A stretch of DNA of 17,399 bases, taken from the NCBI GenBank assembly GCA_002327785.1, contig DCUI01000308.1:11226-28624 (forward strand), in the 5' to 3' direction. A program made the position numbers and the translations under genes. A model generated the notes under the pieces. That model made no database searches. It saw only the letters and a program-made list of their open reading frames with translations, and was not told the origin of the DNA. The DNA is from Phycisphaerales bacterium UBA2218 (GTDB taxonomy: Bacteria > Planctomycetota > Phycisphaerae > Sedimentisphaerales > Anaerobacaceae). Below, piece after piece: positions 7,859 through 14,216 of the stretch (the stretch's first letter is position 1; each line of letters opens with the position of its first letter).

Positions 7859-9106
7859 CTATCGAATCGTCGCATCGGACGACGCCGGCTCGACAGAACG
7901 GGATAATGCCGGTTCGGCTGTGCCGTTTGGGAACCAATCCTTTGTCCTCAGGCAGATCCGCACCAGCATCAGCATCACGGGCACCTCGATCAGAACACCG
8001 ACAACCGTGGCCAGAGCGGCACCGGAAGACAGGCCGAAGAGCATCGTGGCCGTGGCGATGGCGACCTCAAAATGGTTGGATGCCCCGATCATCGCCGAGG
8101 GGGCCGCATCCCGGTAGGGGAGTCTGAGCAGCTTCGCCAGAGAATAGCCCAGGCCAAAAATCAGCATCGTCTGGAGGAACAGAGGAATCGCGATCCAAAG
8201 GATCGTCAACGGATCGTTCAGGATGGTTTCGCCTTTGAAGGAGAACAACAGGATAAGGGTCGCCAAGAGGGCCACGATTGTGATGGGCGTCAGGACGTGC
8301 AGAAATTTCTCTCGGAACCACGCTTCGCCCTTGGTGGTGATGATCCACCTGCGAGAGAAGAAGCCGGCCACCAGCGGGAGGGCCACATAGATCGCGATGG
8401 ATAGCAGCAGCGCCTGCCAGGGGACCGGGAGCTTTCCGACGCCCAGGAGGAACCCGCCCAGGGGTCCGTAGAGCAGCAGCATCGTCAGCGAGTTGATAGC
8501 GACCATGACGAGCGTGTGTGCGTCGTTGCCGCGGGCCAGGTAGCCCCAGACCAGAACCATGGCGGTACAGGGGGCGATACCGAGCAGGATGCAGCCTGCC
8601 AGGTAGCTGCGCCACAGAGGCACTTGCAGCATCCTGACGCCTTCGACTTCGACGATCGTGCCGACGCCGGAGGTCGTCCCGACCGGCAGGTCCAGGCCGA
8701 AAGGCATCTTGATCATGTCCACTGCGTCCGGCCCGATGAGCCCGTAGAACACTGTGCCCAGGAAGAACACAGCGATCGCGTACATCGTGAACGGCTTGAT
8801 GGCCCAGTTGACGAACAGGGTCAGACCGACCGGCTTGATGCTCTTGCCCGCCCGGAGCACGTTGGCAAAATCGATCTTGACCATGATCGGGTACATCATC
8901 AAGAACAGACACGCCGCGATAGGGATTGAGACGACCGGCGCGCCGCCCACGTAGATGGCCATCGCATCAAGGGATTTCGCAATCTCAGGGGCGACCTTCC
9001 CGAGTCCGATGCCGGCGATGATGCTCAACGCGACCCACAGCGTCAGATATCGCTCGAAGAGACCAAGACCCTTGGGTTGTTTGGCGGCGCCCGTCTGTTC
9101 AGTCAT
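7859..9106 (-). CDS. acr3: Arsenite efflux permease, ACR3 family
   Basis: 415-residue inner-membrane transporter that exports As(OH)3, using the proton motive force in studied members. About ten TM segments are visible. Key motifs: GIAPCTAMVLVW around Cys180, the Cys required in studied Acr3 proteins, and SAMIGASNHFEVAIATATMLF followed by ATVVGVLIEVPVMLMLV, with the conserved Glu residues of the family. Compared with the usual Acr3 pattern it has roughly 35 extra residues (about 125-163, KMPFGLDLPVGTTSGVGTIVE) just before the WRSYLAG helix. I chose ATG 9106 (MTEQTG) with AAAGGATG upstream. The open frame extends further up, but that part overlaps the end of arsM and is Arg-rich and non-membrane. 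It is the last gene of the ars operon, 19 nt after arsM, convergent with the HTH-cupin gene. Confidence 0.95.
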   Translation of the reverse strand: MTEQTGAAKQPKGLGLFERYLTLWVALSIIAGIGLGKVAPEIAKSLDAMAIYVGGAPVVSIPIAACLFLMMYPIMVKIDFANVLRAGKSIKPVGLTLFVNWAIKPFTMYAIAVFFLGTVFYGLIGPDAVDMIKMPFGLDLPVGTTSGVGTIVEVEGVRMLQVPLWRSYLAGCILLGIAPCTAMVLVWGYLARGNDAHTLVMVAINSLTMLLLYGPLGGFLLGVGKLPVPWQALLLSIAIYVALPLVAGFFSRRWIITTKGEAWFREKFLHVLTPITIVALLATLILLFSFKGETILNDPLTILWIAIPLFLQTMLIFGLGYSLAKLLRLPYRDAAPSAMIGASNHFEVAIATATMLFGLSSGAALATVVGVLIEVPVMLMLVRICLRTKDWFPNGTAEPALSRSVEPASSDATIR

Positions 9107-9125
9107 GTCTACGCATCCTTTCCCT

Positions 9126-10049
9126 TTACGAATCCGGCTGCGATTCACCCCGTGTTCCGCAGCAGGTGCCCGCCGGAGTGTAGATTCGCTGCGGCTTCTC
9201 ACTCGTTTGCGGCCCTTGTGGCCCTTGCCCCTTCTTGGCCGTGACTTCGAGACTGGTGACGTAGTCTCCAGCCTTTGCCCCCTTGGGCAAGTGCTCGATG
9301 ATCTTGTGATAGAGCGGATCATTCCAGTCGATCATTCCATCGACATAGCCTGCCTTGGGTGTGAGAACGATGTCAACGAGGCCGGCTGTTTCAGCCATTG
9401 CACGGGTCTCGTCCACCAGCACGGCCCCGGCGATGCAGCCAACAAGGGTTTCCACCATCTCGCGAATCTCATCCGGCAACGGCTTGAGCAGGGCCAGGTC
9501 GGAGACGGCGACCCGTCCGCCGGGTTTCAAAACGCGGGCGATCTCACGCCAGACCTGATCCTTCTGGGGTGAGAGATTGATCACACAATTGGAGATCACC
9601 ACGTCAACGCTGCTATCCGCAACGGGCAGATGCTCGATCTCTCCCAGGCGGAATTCGACGTTGTTCAGGCCCGTCTTGTGCGTGAAGGCGGCAATGCTCT
9701 TGCGGGCTTTGCCAACCATCTCCGCCGTCATGTCCACGCCGATGACCCGGCCCGTGGGACCGACCTTCGCAGCGGCGATGAACACGTCAAATCCGGCCCC
9801 GCTGCCCAGGTCCAGCGCCACCTGTCCAGGTTTCAGAGCGGCCAAGGCGGTCGGGTTGCCGCAGGACAGGCCCAAGTTCGCACCGTCAGGAAGGGCCTCC
9901 AGGTCCTGTTGCGCGTACCCTATCGTCTGTGCGAGTTGCGTCGGGTTCGAGTCGCCGCAGCAGCCTCCGCTGCAGCCCTTGGCGATCTTCGCGTATCCTT
10001 CTCTGACCGACTCGCGTACGCTCTCATTCGATTGTCCGTCGTTGGCCAT
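9126..10049 (-). CDS. arsM: Arsenite S-adenosylmethionine methyltransferase
   Basis: 307-residue cytosolic enzyme that transfers methyl groups from SAM to As(III), giving mono-, di- and trimethylated arsenic. The Rossmann fold carries SAM motif I DLGSGAGFD at 80-88 and GVDMTAEMV after strand 2. The Cys residues expected to bind As(III) are present: Cys63 (GLSCGNP), Cys155 (SNCVINLS) and Cys205 (VGCIAG). These correspond to the three catalytic Cys of studied ArsM enzymes. Further Cys lie at 26, 30 and 31 (GCSGGCCG), a cluster common at ArsM N-termini, and at 296-297 in the tail (TCCG). GGGAGGG about 6 nt before ATG 10049 fixes the start. It lies 18 nt after arsC and 19 nt before acr3. Its presence means the cell can make methylarsenicals as well as export arsenite. 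Confidence 0.95.
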   Translation of the reverse strand: MANDGQSNESVRESVREGYAKIAKGCSGGCCGDSNPTQLAQTIGYAQQDLEALPDGANLGLSCGNPTALAALKPGQVALDLGSGAGFDVFIAAAKVGPTGRVIGVDMTAEMVGKARKSIAAFTHKTGLNNVEFRLGEIEHLPVADSSVDVVISNCVINLSPQKDQVWREIARVLKPGGRVAVSDLALLKPLPDEIREMVETLVGCIAGAVLVDETRAMAETAGLVDIVLTPKAGYVDGMIDWNDPLYHKIIEHLPKGAKAGDYVTSLEVTAKKGQGPQGPQTSEKPQRIYTPAGTCCGTRGESQPDS

Positions 10050-10067
10050 TGCAGACCCTCCCGAAGA

Positions 10068-10520
10068 CTACATATTCTGTGTTTTCAGGCTGTCCGGCAG
10101 CGACTCGACGAATCGCCGAATCTCATCGCGGACCCGCCTGTAGCAACTCAACGCCTCTTGTTCGGTCTGCGCGTTTCTTGCCAATCGCGGCGGGTCGTCG
10201 AAGCCGACATGCATGATCCTGGCTCGGCCCAGGAAAAGGGGGCAACGCTCATGGGCGTCGTCACAGACGGTCACGACATAGTCGAAGGGGATGTGCCTGA
10301 CCTCGTCCAAGTGCTTGGAGCGGTGGCCGGAGATGTCCACGCCCACTTCGGCCATGACTCTTACAGCGTGGGGATTGAGCCCGTGAACCTCGACACCGGC
10401 AGAGTACGATTCGATCCGATCGCTCTTGAGATGTCGAGCCCAGCCCTCGGCCATCTGGCTCCGACAGGAGTTGCCCGTGCACAGGAACAGCACTTTCAGT
10501 TTCTGCATTGCCTCCGGCAT
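10068..10520 (-). CDS. arsC: Arsenate reductase, thioredoxin-coupled (LMW phosphatase fold)
   Basis: 150-residue cytosolic enzyme reducing As(V) to As(III). The N-terminal phosphatase loop LCTGNSCRS provides the nucleophile Cys14 and Arg20. The redox pair is Cys86 and Cys93 (VTVCDDAHERCP), and the general acid region is GFDDPPR at about 107-112. This is the pI258/B. subtilis type that is recycled by thioredoxin, not the glutaredoxin type. ATG 10520 is chosen, with GGAGGG very close upstream; ATG 10508 (MQKLKV) is an alternative with GGAGG just before it, and both keep all catalytic residues. It overlaps the end of arsR by about 25 nt in another frame, so the two are probably translationally coupled. 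Confidence 0.94.
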   Translation of the reverse strand: MPEAMQKLKVLFLCTGNSCRSQMAEGWARHLKSDRIESYSAGVEVHGLNPHAVRVMAEVGVDISGHRSKHLDEVRHIPFDYVVTVCDDAHERCPLFLGRARIMHVGFDDPPRLARNAQTEQEALSCYRRVRDEIRRFVESLPDSLKTQNM

Positions 10521-10861
10521 ATTCCCTCCGGGTCCATCGCGAGAATGGCATTGAGCCTCTTGCCGTCCTGCATCGCCTGGGGCGAATCCGCGAGACTGCG
10601 TCGGACCCACGCCAGGGCATCTTTGACGGTCTTCGGGGAGTCTCGGCCGGGCAGCCGGTAGTACATCCATCGCCCATCCTTGCGCCCCTCGACAAGCCGG
10701 GCCTGGCGCAGGATGGCCATGTGCTTGGACACGGTCGAAGGGGCCAATTCCAGCAGCTCGACGATCTGGCAAACGCACAGCTCGCCGCCCGTCAGCGCCA
10801 TCAGAACCCGAAGGCGATTCCCATCGGCCATCGCCTTGGCTATCTCCAGGATCTCACGCAT
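10496..10861 (-). CDS. arsR: ArsR/SmtB-family arsenic-responsive repressor
   Basis: 121-residue winged-helix repressor; As(III) binding should release it from the operator. The metal site motif ELCVCQIVELL gives Cys29 and Cys31, but the third Cys of the classical CVCDLC site is a Val. The recognition helix is APSTVSKHMAILRQARLV (about 40-57), and the wing is EGRKDGRWMYYRL. The unusual tail ends GICRRQCRN, with Cys115 and Cys119, which could supply the missing ligand. ATG 10861 is chosen because AGGTGA lies 2-7 nt upstream; GTG 10867 would add two residues and overlap that site. It is the first gene of arsR-arsC-arsM-acr3, with the promoter and operator directly upstream. Confidence 0.94.
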   Translation of the reverse strand: MREILEIAKAMADGNRLRVLMALTGGELCVCQIVELLELAPSTVSKHMAILRQARLVEGRKDGRWMYYRLPGRDSPKTVKDALAWVRRSLADSPQAMQDGKRLNAILAMDPEGICRRQCRN

Positions 10862-10874
10862 ACTCACCTATCAC

Positions 10875-10894
10875 ATTTCGCCATATAACGAAAT
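10875..10894. promoter_or_regulatory. Probable ArsR operator
   Basis: Inverted repeat ATTTCG (10875-10880) and CGAAAT (10889-10894), 8 bp apart, touching the -10 box and covering the likely transcription start. A further half-site CGAAAT lies at 10906-10911 inside the promoter spacer. Size and position fit an ArsR/SmtB dimer site; that ArsR binds it is inference. Confidence 0.6.
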
Positions 10895-10920
10895 ATAGGG
10901 CTGTACGAAATACGTGTCAA
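10892..10920 (-). promoter_or_regulatory. Promoter of the ars operon
   Basis: Read on the minus strand: TTGACA (10920-10915), a 17-bp spacer, then TATATT (10897-10892). The -10 box is 31 nt before ATG 10861. Consensus -35, near-consensus -10 and ideal spacing make this one of the clearest promoters in the window. Confidence 0.82.
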
Positions 10921-10965
10921 CAGGGAAAATGTTCGATCTCCAGAGGCCCAAGTTCCGGCGTCTGC

Positions 10966-10987
10966 AGAATAAGAAGCCGAAAGCGGC
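10966..10987 (-). terminator. Possible weak terminator after the toxin gene
   Basis: GCCG (10976-10979) and CGGC (10984-10987) form a 4-bp stem with a 4-nt loop, followed on the minus strand by TTCTTATTCT. It begins 3 nt after the toxin stop codon. The stem is short, so this is only a candidate. Confidence 0.25.
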
Positions 10988-10990
10988 AGT

Positions 10991-11248
10991 TCAGCGGTAG
11001 ACGTCTCGCCGGTGGGCGATTTTGACGACGTAGACGACCAGATTGTCATCCTCAATCTGGTACAGGACTCGATAGTCGCCTTGTCGGATTCTGTATCTTT
11101 CCTGTGCGCAGAGCTTCTTGCTTCCCGGGGGACGAGGATCGTCGGCAAGGGCCTGAATCCTGGTCACGATCCGTCGTAGATCTTTTCGGGGGATATCGGA
11201 TAGCTCCTTGGCGGCCGACGACGTGATTTCGAGCCTATATCTTGCCAT
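10991..11248 (-). CDS. RelE/ParE-family toxin
   Basis: 85-residue basic protein of the RelE superfamily: MARYRLEITSSAAKELSDIP at the start, a helical hairpin with IQALADDPRPPGSKKL, then ERYRIRQGDYRVLYQIEDD and a C-terminal strand VVYVVKIAHRRDVYR. The pattern of R-x-G-x-YRVLY followed by I-x-HR-x-xVYR is characteristic of RelE-type mRNA interferases, which cut mRNA at the ribosome when freed from the antitoxin. The start ATG 11248 overlaps the end of the antitoxin gene by 14 nt, so the two are co-translated. The conserved Arg and C-terminal Tyr residues are kept, so it should be active. Confidence 0.92.
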   Translation of the reverse strand: MARYRLEITSSAAKELSDIPRKDLRRIVTRIQALADDPRPPGSKKLCAQERYRIRQGDYRVLYQIEDDNLVVYVVKIAHRRDVYR

Positions 11249-11468
11249 GGGCCTTCAGGTCCTTGAGGACCTTGTCAAAGGAGACCCTTCTTTCCTCGGC
11301 CCGTTCCTCGAAAGCGCGCAGGTCCTCCTCGTCTTCCGCCAACTCGCGACGGAGGGCGTCGTCGACGATGTCCGAGATGGACCGTGTGGTCTCTGCGGCT
11401 TTGATCTTCAGGGCCCTGTGGATGGCAGGATCGAAGTACACCGTGGCTCTCTTGCTCAACGACGCCAT
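11235..11468 (-). CDS. Antitoxin with ribbon-helix-helix N-terminus
   Basis: 77 residues. The N-terminus (SKRATVYFDPAIHRALKIKA, ETTRSISDIVDDALRREL) is a ribbon-helix-helix DNA-binding fold of the CopG/MetJ type. The C-terminal half is a highly charged helix (EDEEDLRAFEERAEERR, then VLKDLKAHGKI) that should wrap around and neutralise the toxin. ATG 11468 is chosen, with GGGAGA 7 nt upstream; the open frame also has an in-frame TTG 15 nt further up, which is less likely. It precedes and overlaps the toxin gene, the usual order, and has its own promoter with repeated operator sites, consistent with autorepression by the antitoxin/toxin complex. Confidence 0.9.
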   Translation of the reverse strand: MASLSKRATVYFDPAIHRALKIKAAETTRSISDIVDDALRRELAEDEEDLRAFEERAEERRVSFDKVLKDLKAHGKI

Positions 11469-11498
11469 AGGCAAATCTCCCAATCAGGAACCGAACCC

Positions 11499-11528
11499 AT
11501 AACACCATAGCAGTATAACGCTATAGCA
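11499..11528. promoter_or_regulatory. Direct-repeat operator of the toxin-antitoxin operon
   Basis: Two 14-bp copies, ATAACACCATAGCA (11499-11512) and ATAACGCTATAGCA (11515-11528), identical at 12 of 14 positions with a period of 16 bp. Between them the sequence also forms the inverted repeat ATAGC-N8-GCTAT (11507-11524). The repeats cover the -10 box. Ribbon-helix-helix antitoxins commonly bind such short repeated sites as stacked dimers; binding here is inferred. Confidence 0.6.
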
Positions 11529-11540
11529 TCACAACGTCAA
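11512..11540 (-). promoter_or_regulatory. Promoter of the toxin-antitoxin operon
   Basis: Minus strand: TTGACG (11540-11535), 17 bp, TATACT (11517-11512), 43 nt before the antitoxin ATG. Near-consensus boxes with ideal spacing. Confidence 0.8.
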
Positions 11541-11645
11541 GGTGTTTTCTGGGTGACACTGTGCGGGACACGGATTGGGTGATTTCACCCATGAAGCAGC
11601 AGGTCACGCCGAATCCGGATGGTCTCAACGTCCCCTCTGCCGCCG

Positions 11646-12617
11646 TTATGTGGAGGCCGCGCCCGCGGGGGTGTTCTGCTCTTGTTGTGCGAGTCGCGGA
11701 CCGAGAACCTGCTTGATACGCAAAACGCGCTCGATCATCCAGCTTCGGATTTCGCGAAGCTCCTCTTCCGGCTGCTCGATATGACCTTCACGATAGGCCG
11801 CGATGCGTGACGCACGGCGATTGTCCAGGCGTTCCCACTCGAGTGATGCCCCGAACTCCTCCTCGATATCCGCTTTCCGAACGGCCAGAGAGTCAAAGAT
11901 CGCCTTGTTGGAATCTGCGTCACCCTGGTCGATATAGAGTTGGGCACTGGCATGCCCTCCTTGGGCAAAGCTGATACCGTAATTGACCCCCTGAATGCCG
12001 GATGGGAAGAAATGCCAACTCTTTGGCCCAACGGTCCTTGCTCGTGTGAATCTGTGTTTCTCGCGGAGTTCATCGATGACGGCTTGGAAGAATCGCTGGT
12101 AGGCCTCCATCCGCGGCGAGATCGGGTGTTCGGCAGTCTCCCTGGCGGTATTCTGCCATGCATTGGGGTATACGACAGGGCGGAACTGCACCGCCGGACG
12201 CGAACTGTCGATCTGAATGACCTCGATGGCGACTGCGAAGAAGTGGGTGTCCGCGTCCGTTCTCTGGTTGAGCCACTCGATCGCCTGGCGGTGTTCGTCC
12301 CGTAACGACTCGGTAAGCCAGATAGCCGCGACGGCATCGACGCCGGCGGCATATGTGATGATTTTGCCGAGGTGATCATGATTGGTGTCGCCGAACTGGT
12401 TTTCAATGACCACCGGTCGTCCACTACCGAGGTCTTTCGCGAGCAGGTCAAGCGAGAAGTCCCCAACCGCCGCCTCGCGTGCGGTCACCTCCAAGTCCAT
12501 CCCGAGGGCATTGCTCAAGCGGTCGATATTATCGGCCAGCCAGGGTGTGAAATCGCGAGCCTCGTTCGGCCATAGTTCTCGGATGTCGACCGATTTGATC
12601 TCTCCAAAATCCGCCAT
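11646..12617 (-). CDS. DUF4268-like protein with PD-(D/E)xK nuclease-like core
   Basis: 323 residues, function not established. The N-terminal part (about 40-100) looks like a PD-(D/E)xK core: GDFSLDLLAKD with Asp53/Asp57, then strand RPVVIENQFGDTNHDHLGK in which Glu72-Asn-Gln74 takes the place of ExK, and IITYAAGVDA. The IENQ...DHLG pattern is what I associate with proteins annotated as DUF4268. The C-terminal part (about 165-320) holds a mixed domain, with FFQAVIDELREKHRFT and SWHFFPSGIQGVNYGISF, ending in a charged helical segment and a Pro/Ala/Thr tail. Gln in place of Lys occurs in other PD-(D/E)xK families and does not exclude activity. ATG 12617 follows GGAGGA by 8 nt. It lies between the toxin-antitoxin pair and the redox operon on the same strand, with no visible partner such as a methylase. 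A role in defence or DNA processing is only a guess. Confidence 0.75.
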   Translation of the reverse strand: MADFGEIKSVDIRELWPNEARDFTPWLADNIDRLSNALGMDLEVTAREAAVGDFSLDLLAKDLGSGRPVVIENQFGDTNHDHLGKIITYAAGVDAVAAIWLTESLRDEHRQAIEWLNQRTDADTHFFAVAIEVIQIDSSRPAVQFRPVVYPNAWQNTARETAEHPISPRMEAYQRFFQAVIDELREKHRFTRARTVGPKSWHFFPSGIQGVNYGISFAQGGHASAQLYIDQGDADSNKAIFDSLAVRKADIEEEFGASLEWERLDNRRASRIAAYREGHIEQPEEELREIRSWMIERVLRIKQVLGPRLAQQEQNTPAGAAST

Positions 12618-12690
12618 CGTTCTGTCCTCCCTCAAGCGGGTCTGCGCTCAAATGTGTGGTGATTCATCGATAGTCGCCACCCACTCATCG

Positions 12691-12734
12691 GCACAAACCT
12701 GCATCCGCTTGAACGATTTGAACGGATGTTGTGC
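12691..12734. repeat. Long interrupted hairpin downstream of the flavoprotein operon
   Basis: Nested inverted repeat: GCACAA (12691-12696) pairs with TTGTGC (12729-12734), and CATCCG (12702-12707) pairs with CGGATG (12723-12728), with a 5-nt bulge on one side and a 15-nt loop. It begins 11 nt after the stop of the last flavodoxin gene. No U-tract follows on the minus strand, so it may protect the mRNA 3' end or be a weak terminator. Confidence 0.4.
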
Positions 12735-12744
12735 CTGAGGGCGT

Positions 12745-13419
12745 TTATTTTGTCCCGGCTGCGAGTTTCAGGGCGACCTCGGCGATGTGGCGGCCGAGGT
12801 TCTTGGCGGTGCTGATGCCGAATTCATCCTTGCTGATGTCGTCGTTGGTGTTGATCAGGGTGGCCCCGAAGTGGCTGGTGGGCCGGCCGTCGCCGACGAT
12901 GATCATCTGCTGGCACATCAGGGCCGCTTGGACCGACTGGAGGGTCAGCTCCTGGCCGCCGTTGCGGCCGGCGCCGACTGCGACGATGCCGCCCACCTTC
13001 CCGGCCAGGGCAAAACTCTGCTGACGAAAGACCATGCAGTGATCGAGAAACGCCTTGCATAGGGAGCTCATGTTGCCGAAGTAGACCGGCGTTCCAACCA
13101 CAATCGCCGCGACATCCGGATGCGACAGAACAGGAATCAGGTCGGCAAACCCGCCCTGGCTGGCCTTGGCATCGGCCGGATCGTAAACACCGATGTTGCG
13201 CCCCGCCAATTCGATCAACTCCGTGGTTATGCCCGGATCGACCGCTTTGGCGGCCTCAAGGCAGATGGTTAATGCGGCCGATGTGGTCTTGCCCTTGCGC
13301 GGGCTGCACGATACGCCGATGATCTTGACCGTTTTTCCGTCCTGAGTTGCGGCAGCGGATACGGTTGAGGTGGCTGCGCCTGCAGCGAGTGTCGTTGTCA
13401 GAAATTCCCTTCGATTCAT
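12745..13419 (-). CDS. Tat-exported flavodoxin-fold (NADPH-dependent FMN reductase-like) protein, copy 2
   Basis: 224 residues. The N-terminus MNRREFLTTTLAAGAAT is a twin-arginine signal (RREFL, then a hydrophobic Ala/Thr stretch to about residue 25), so the protein should be folded with cofactor and exported. The rest is a flavodoxin-like fold: IIGVSCSPRKGKTT (about 33-46) is the FMN phosphate loop of the Isf/NADPH-dependent FMN reductase superfamily, followed by VVGTPVYFGNMSSLCKAFLD and VGAGRNGGQELTLQS, both flavin-contacting loops in relatives. The compact Cys cluster that binds 4Fe-4S in Isf proteins is absent. AAAGGAGAA precedes the ATG. It is 47 nt after a paralogue and is the last gene of the redox operon. 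Periplasmic electron donor and substrate are unknown. Confidence 0.88.
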   Translation of the reverse strand: MNRREFLTTTLAAGAATSTVSAAATQDGKTVKIIGVSCSPRKGKTTSAALTICLEAAKAVDPGITTELIELAGRNIGVYDPADAKASQGGFADLIPVLSHPDVAAIVVGTPVYFGNMSSLCKAFLDHCMVFRQQSFALAGKVGGIVAVGAGRNGGQELTLQSVQAALMCQQMIIVGDGRPTSHFGATLINTNDDISKDEFGISTAKNLGRHIAEVALKLAAGTK

Positions 13420-13466
13420 TCTCTGTTCTCCTTTACCAGCGGTTAGTTGATGCTGAGCAACCGCGT

Positions 13467-14162
13467 TCAGCTTGCTTGGACTGCGAATCTCAAGGCAGCT
13501 TCAGCGACCCGGACACCAAGTTGCTTGGCAGTCTCGATCCCGAACTCGTCCTTCATGATATCATCCTTGTAGGCGTTCCACAGGGTGGCGCCCTGGTGGG
13601 CACGTGGCTTGCCACCGACGACCATCACCTCGTGAACGAGCATGGCTGTCTGGATTTCCTGGATGATCAATTCCTGGCCGCCATTGCGGTAGGCGCCGGT
13701 CGCGAGCGCACCCAACGGCATATCCGCCAGTTGCAGCTTGGGTTCGCGGAAGATCTGTAGTCGCTCGATGAACGCTTTGCACAGCGCGCTCATGCTGCGG
13801 AAGTAGCTCGTCGATCCGATGATCATGCCGTCTGGCACACGGGGCGTTTTTAACACCGGCAACACCTCCAGTTCAAAGTCGTCTTCCGGTTGCTTGGCCT
13901 CGGCCGATGTCGCTCCGCCCAATGAGCCGGCGATTTGAAGCCCCCCAAGGTCGATCAACTCGGTCTTGATGCGAGGATCGACCGCCTTGGCAGCATCGAG
14001 GGCGACCTGGATAGCCGTGGCGGTTGTCTTGCCTTTGCGTGGGCTACATGACACACCAACGATTCGGATGGTCTTATCTTCCTGGGCGGCTACAGCCGTG
14101 GACGTTATCGACGCAGCCGTACCGGCTGTCAGAGTGGTTGCCAGGAATTTCCTTCGATCCAT
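13467..14162 (-). CDS. Tat-exported flavodoxin-fold (NADPH-dependent FMN reductase-like) protein, copy 1
   Basis: 231 residues, clear paralogue of the next gene. The Tat signal is MDRRKFLATTLTAGTAAS with a likely cleavage near AVA/AQ (about 26). FMN-binding loops are IVGVSCSPRKGKTT (about 34-47), IIGSTSYFRSMSALCKAF and TGAYRNGGQELIIQE. A short acidic insertion around residues 84-96 (SAEAKQPEDDFELE) distinguishes it from copy 2, which has a shorter DPADAKASQGGF segment there. No iron-sulfur Cys cluster. AAAGGAGG lies just upstream of ATG 14162. It follows the CcdA/ArsG-like gene by 54 nt, so it is probably cotranscribed with the thiol-redox genes. Two exported flavoproteins beside an electron-moving membrane protein suggest reduction of an extracytoplasmic substrate (inference). 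Confidence 0.88.
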   Translation of the reverse strand: MDRRKFLATTLTAGTAASITSTAVAAQEDKTIRIVGVSCSPRKGKTTATAIQVALDAAKAVDPRIKTELIDLGGLQIAGSLGGATSAEAKQPEDDFELEVLPVLKTPRVPDGMIIGSTSYFRSMSALCKAFIERLQIFREPKLQLADMPLGALATGAYRNGGQELIIQEIQTAMLVHEVMVVGGKPRAHQGATLWNAYKDDIMKDEFGIETAKQLGVRVAEAALRFAVQAS

Positions 14163-14216
14163 GTTCTTTCCTCCTTTGTCAATGGTTGCACGAATGGGTT
14201 GACGTGTGTCTCACAA

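Noticed and set aside
9107..9322. An extended N-terminus for Acr3
   Set aside because: The extra 72 residues are Arg-rich, overlap the end of arsM and lack homology; ATG 9106 has a good ribosome site.
11576..11591. Terminator hairpin TGGGTG/CACCCA after the DUF4268-like gene
   Set aside because: A 6-bp stem without a U-tract on either side; too weak.
12691..12734. Classic rho-independent terminator
   Set aside because: The hairpin is real but bulged, and no U-tract follows on the minus strand, so I list it only as an inverted repeat.
12745..14162. ArsH organoarsenical oxidase
   Set aside because: The fold is related, but Tat signals and the SPRKGKTT loop are closer to Isf-type flavoproteins; ArsH is cytosolic and lacks a signal.
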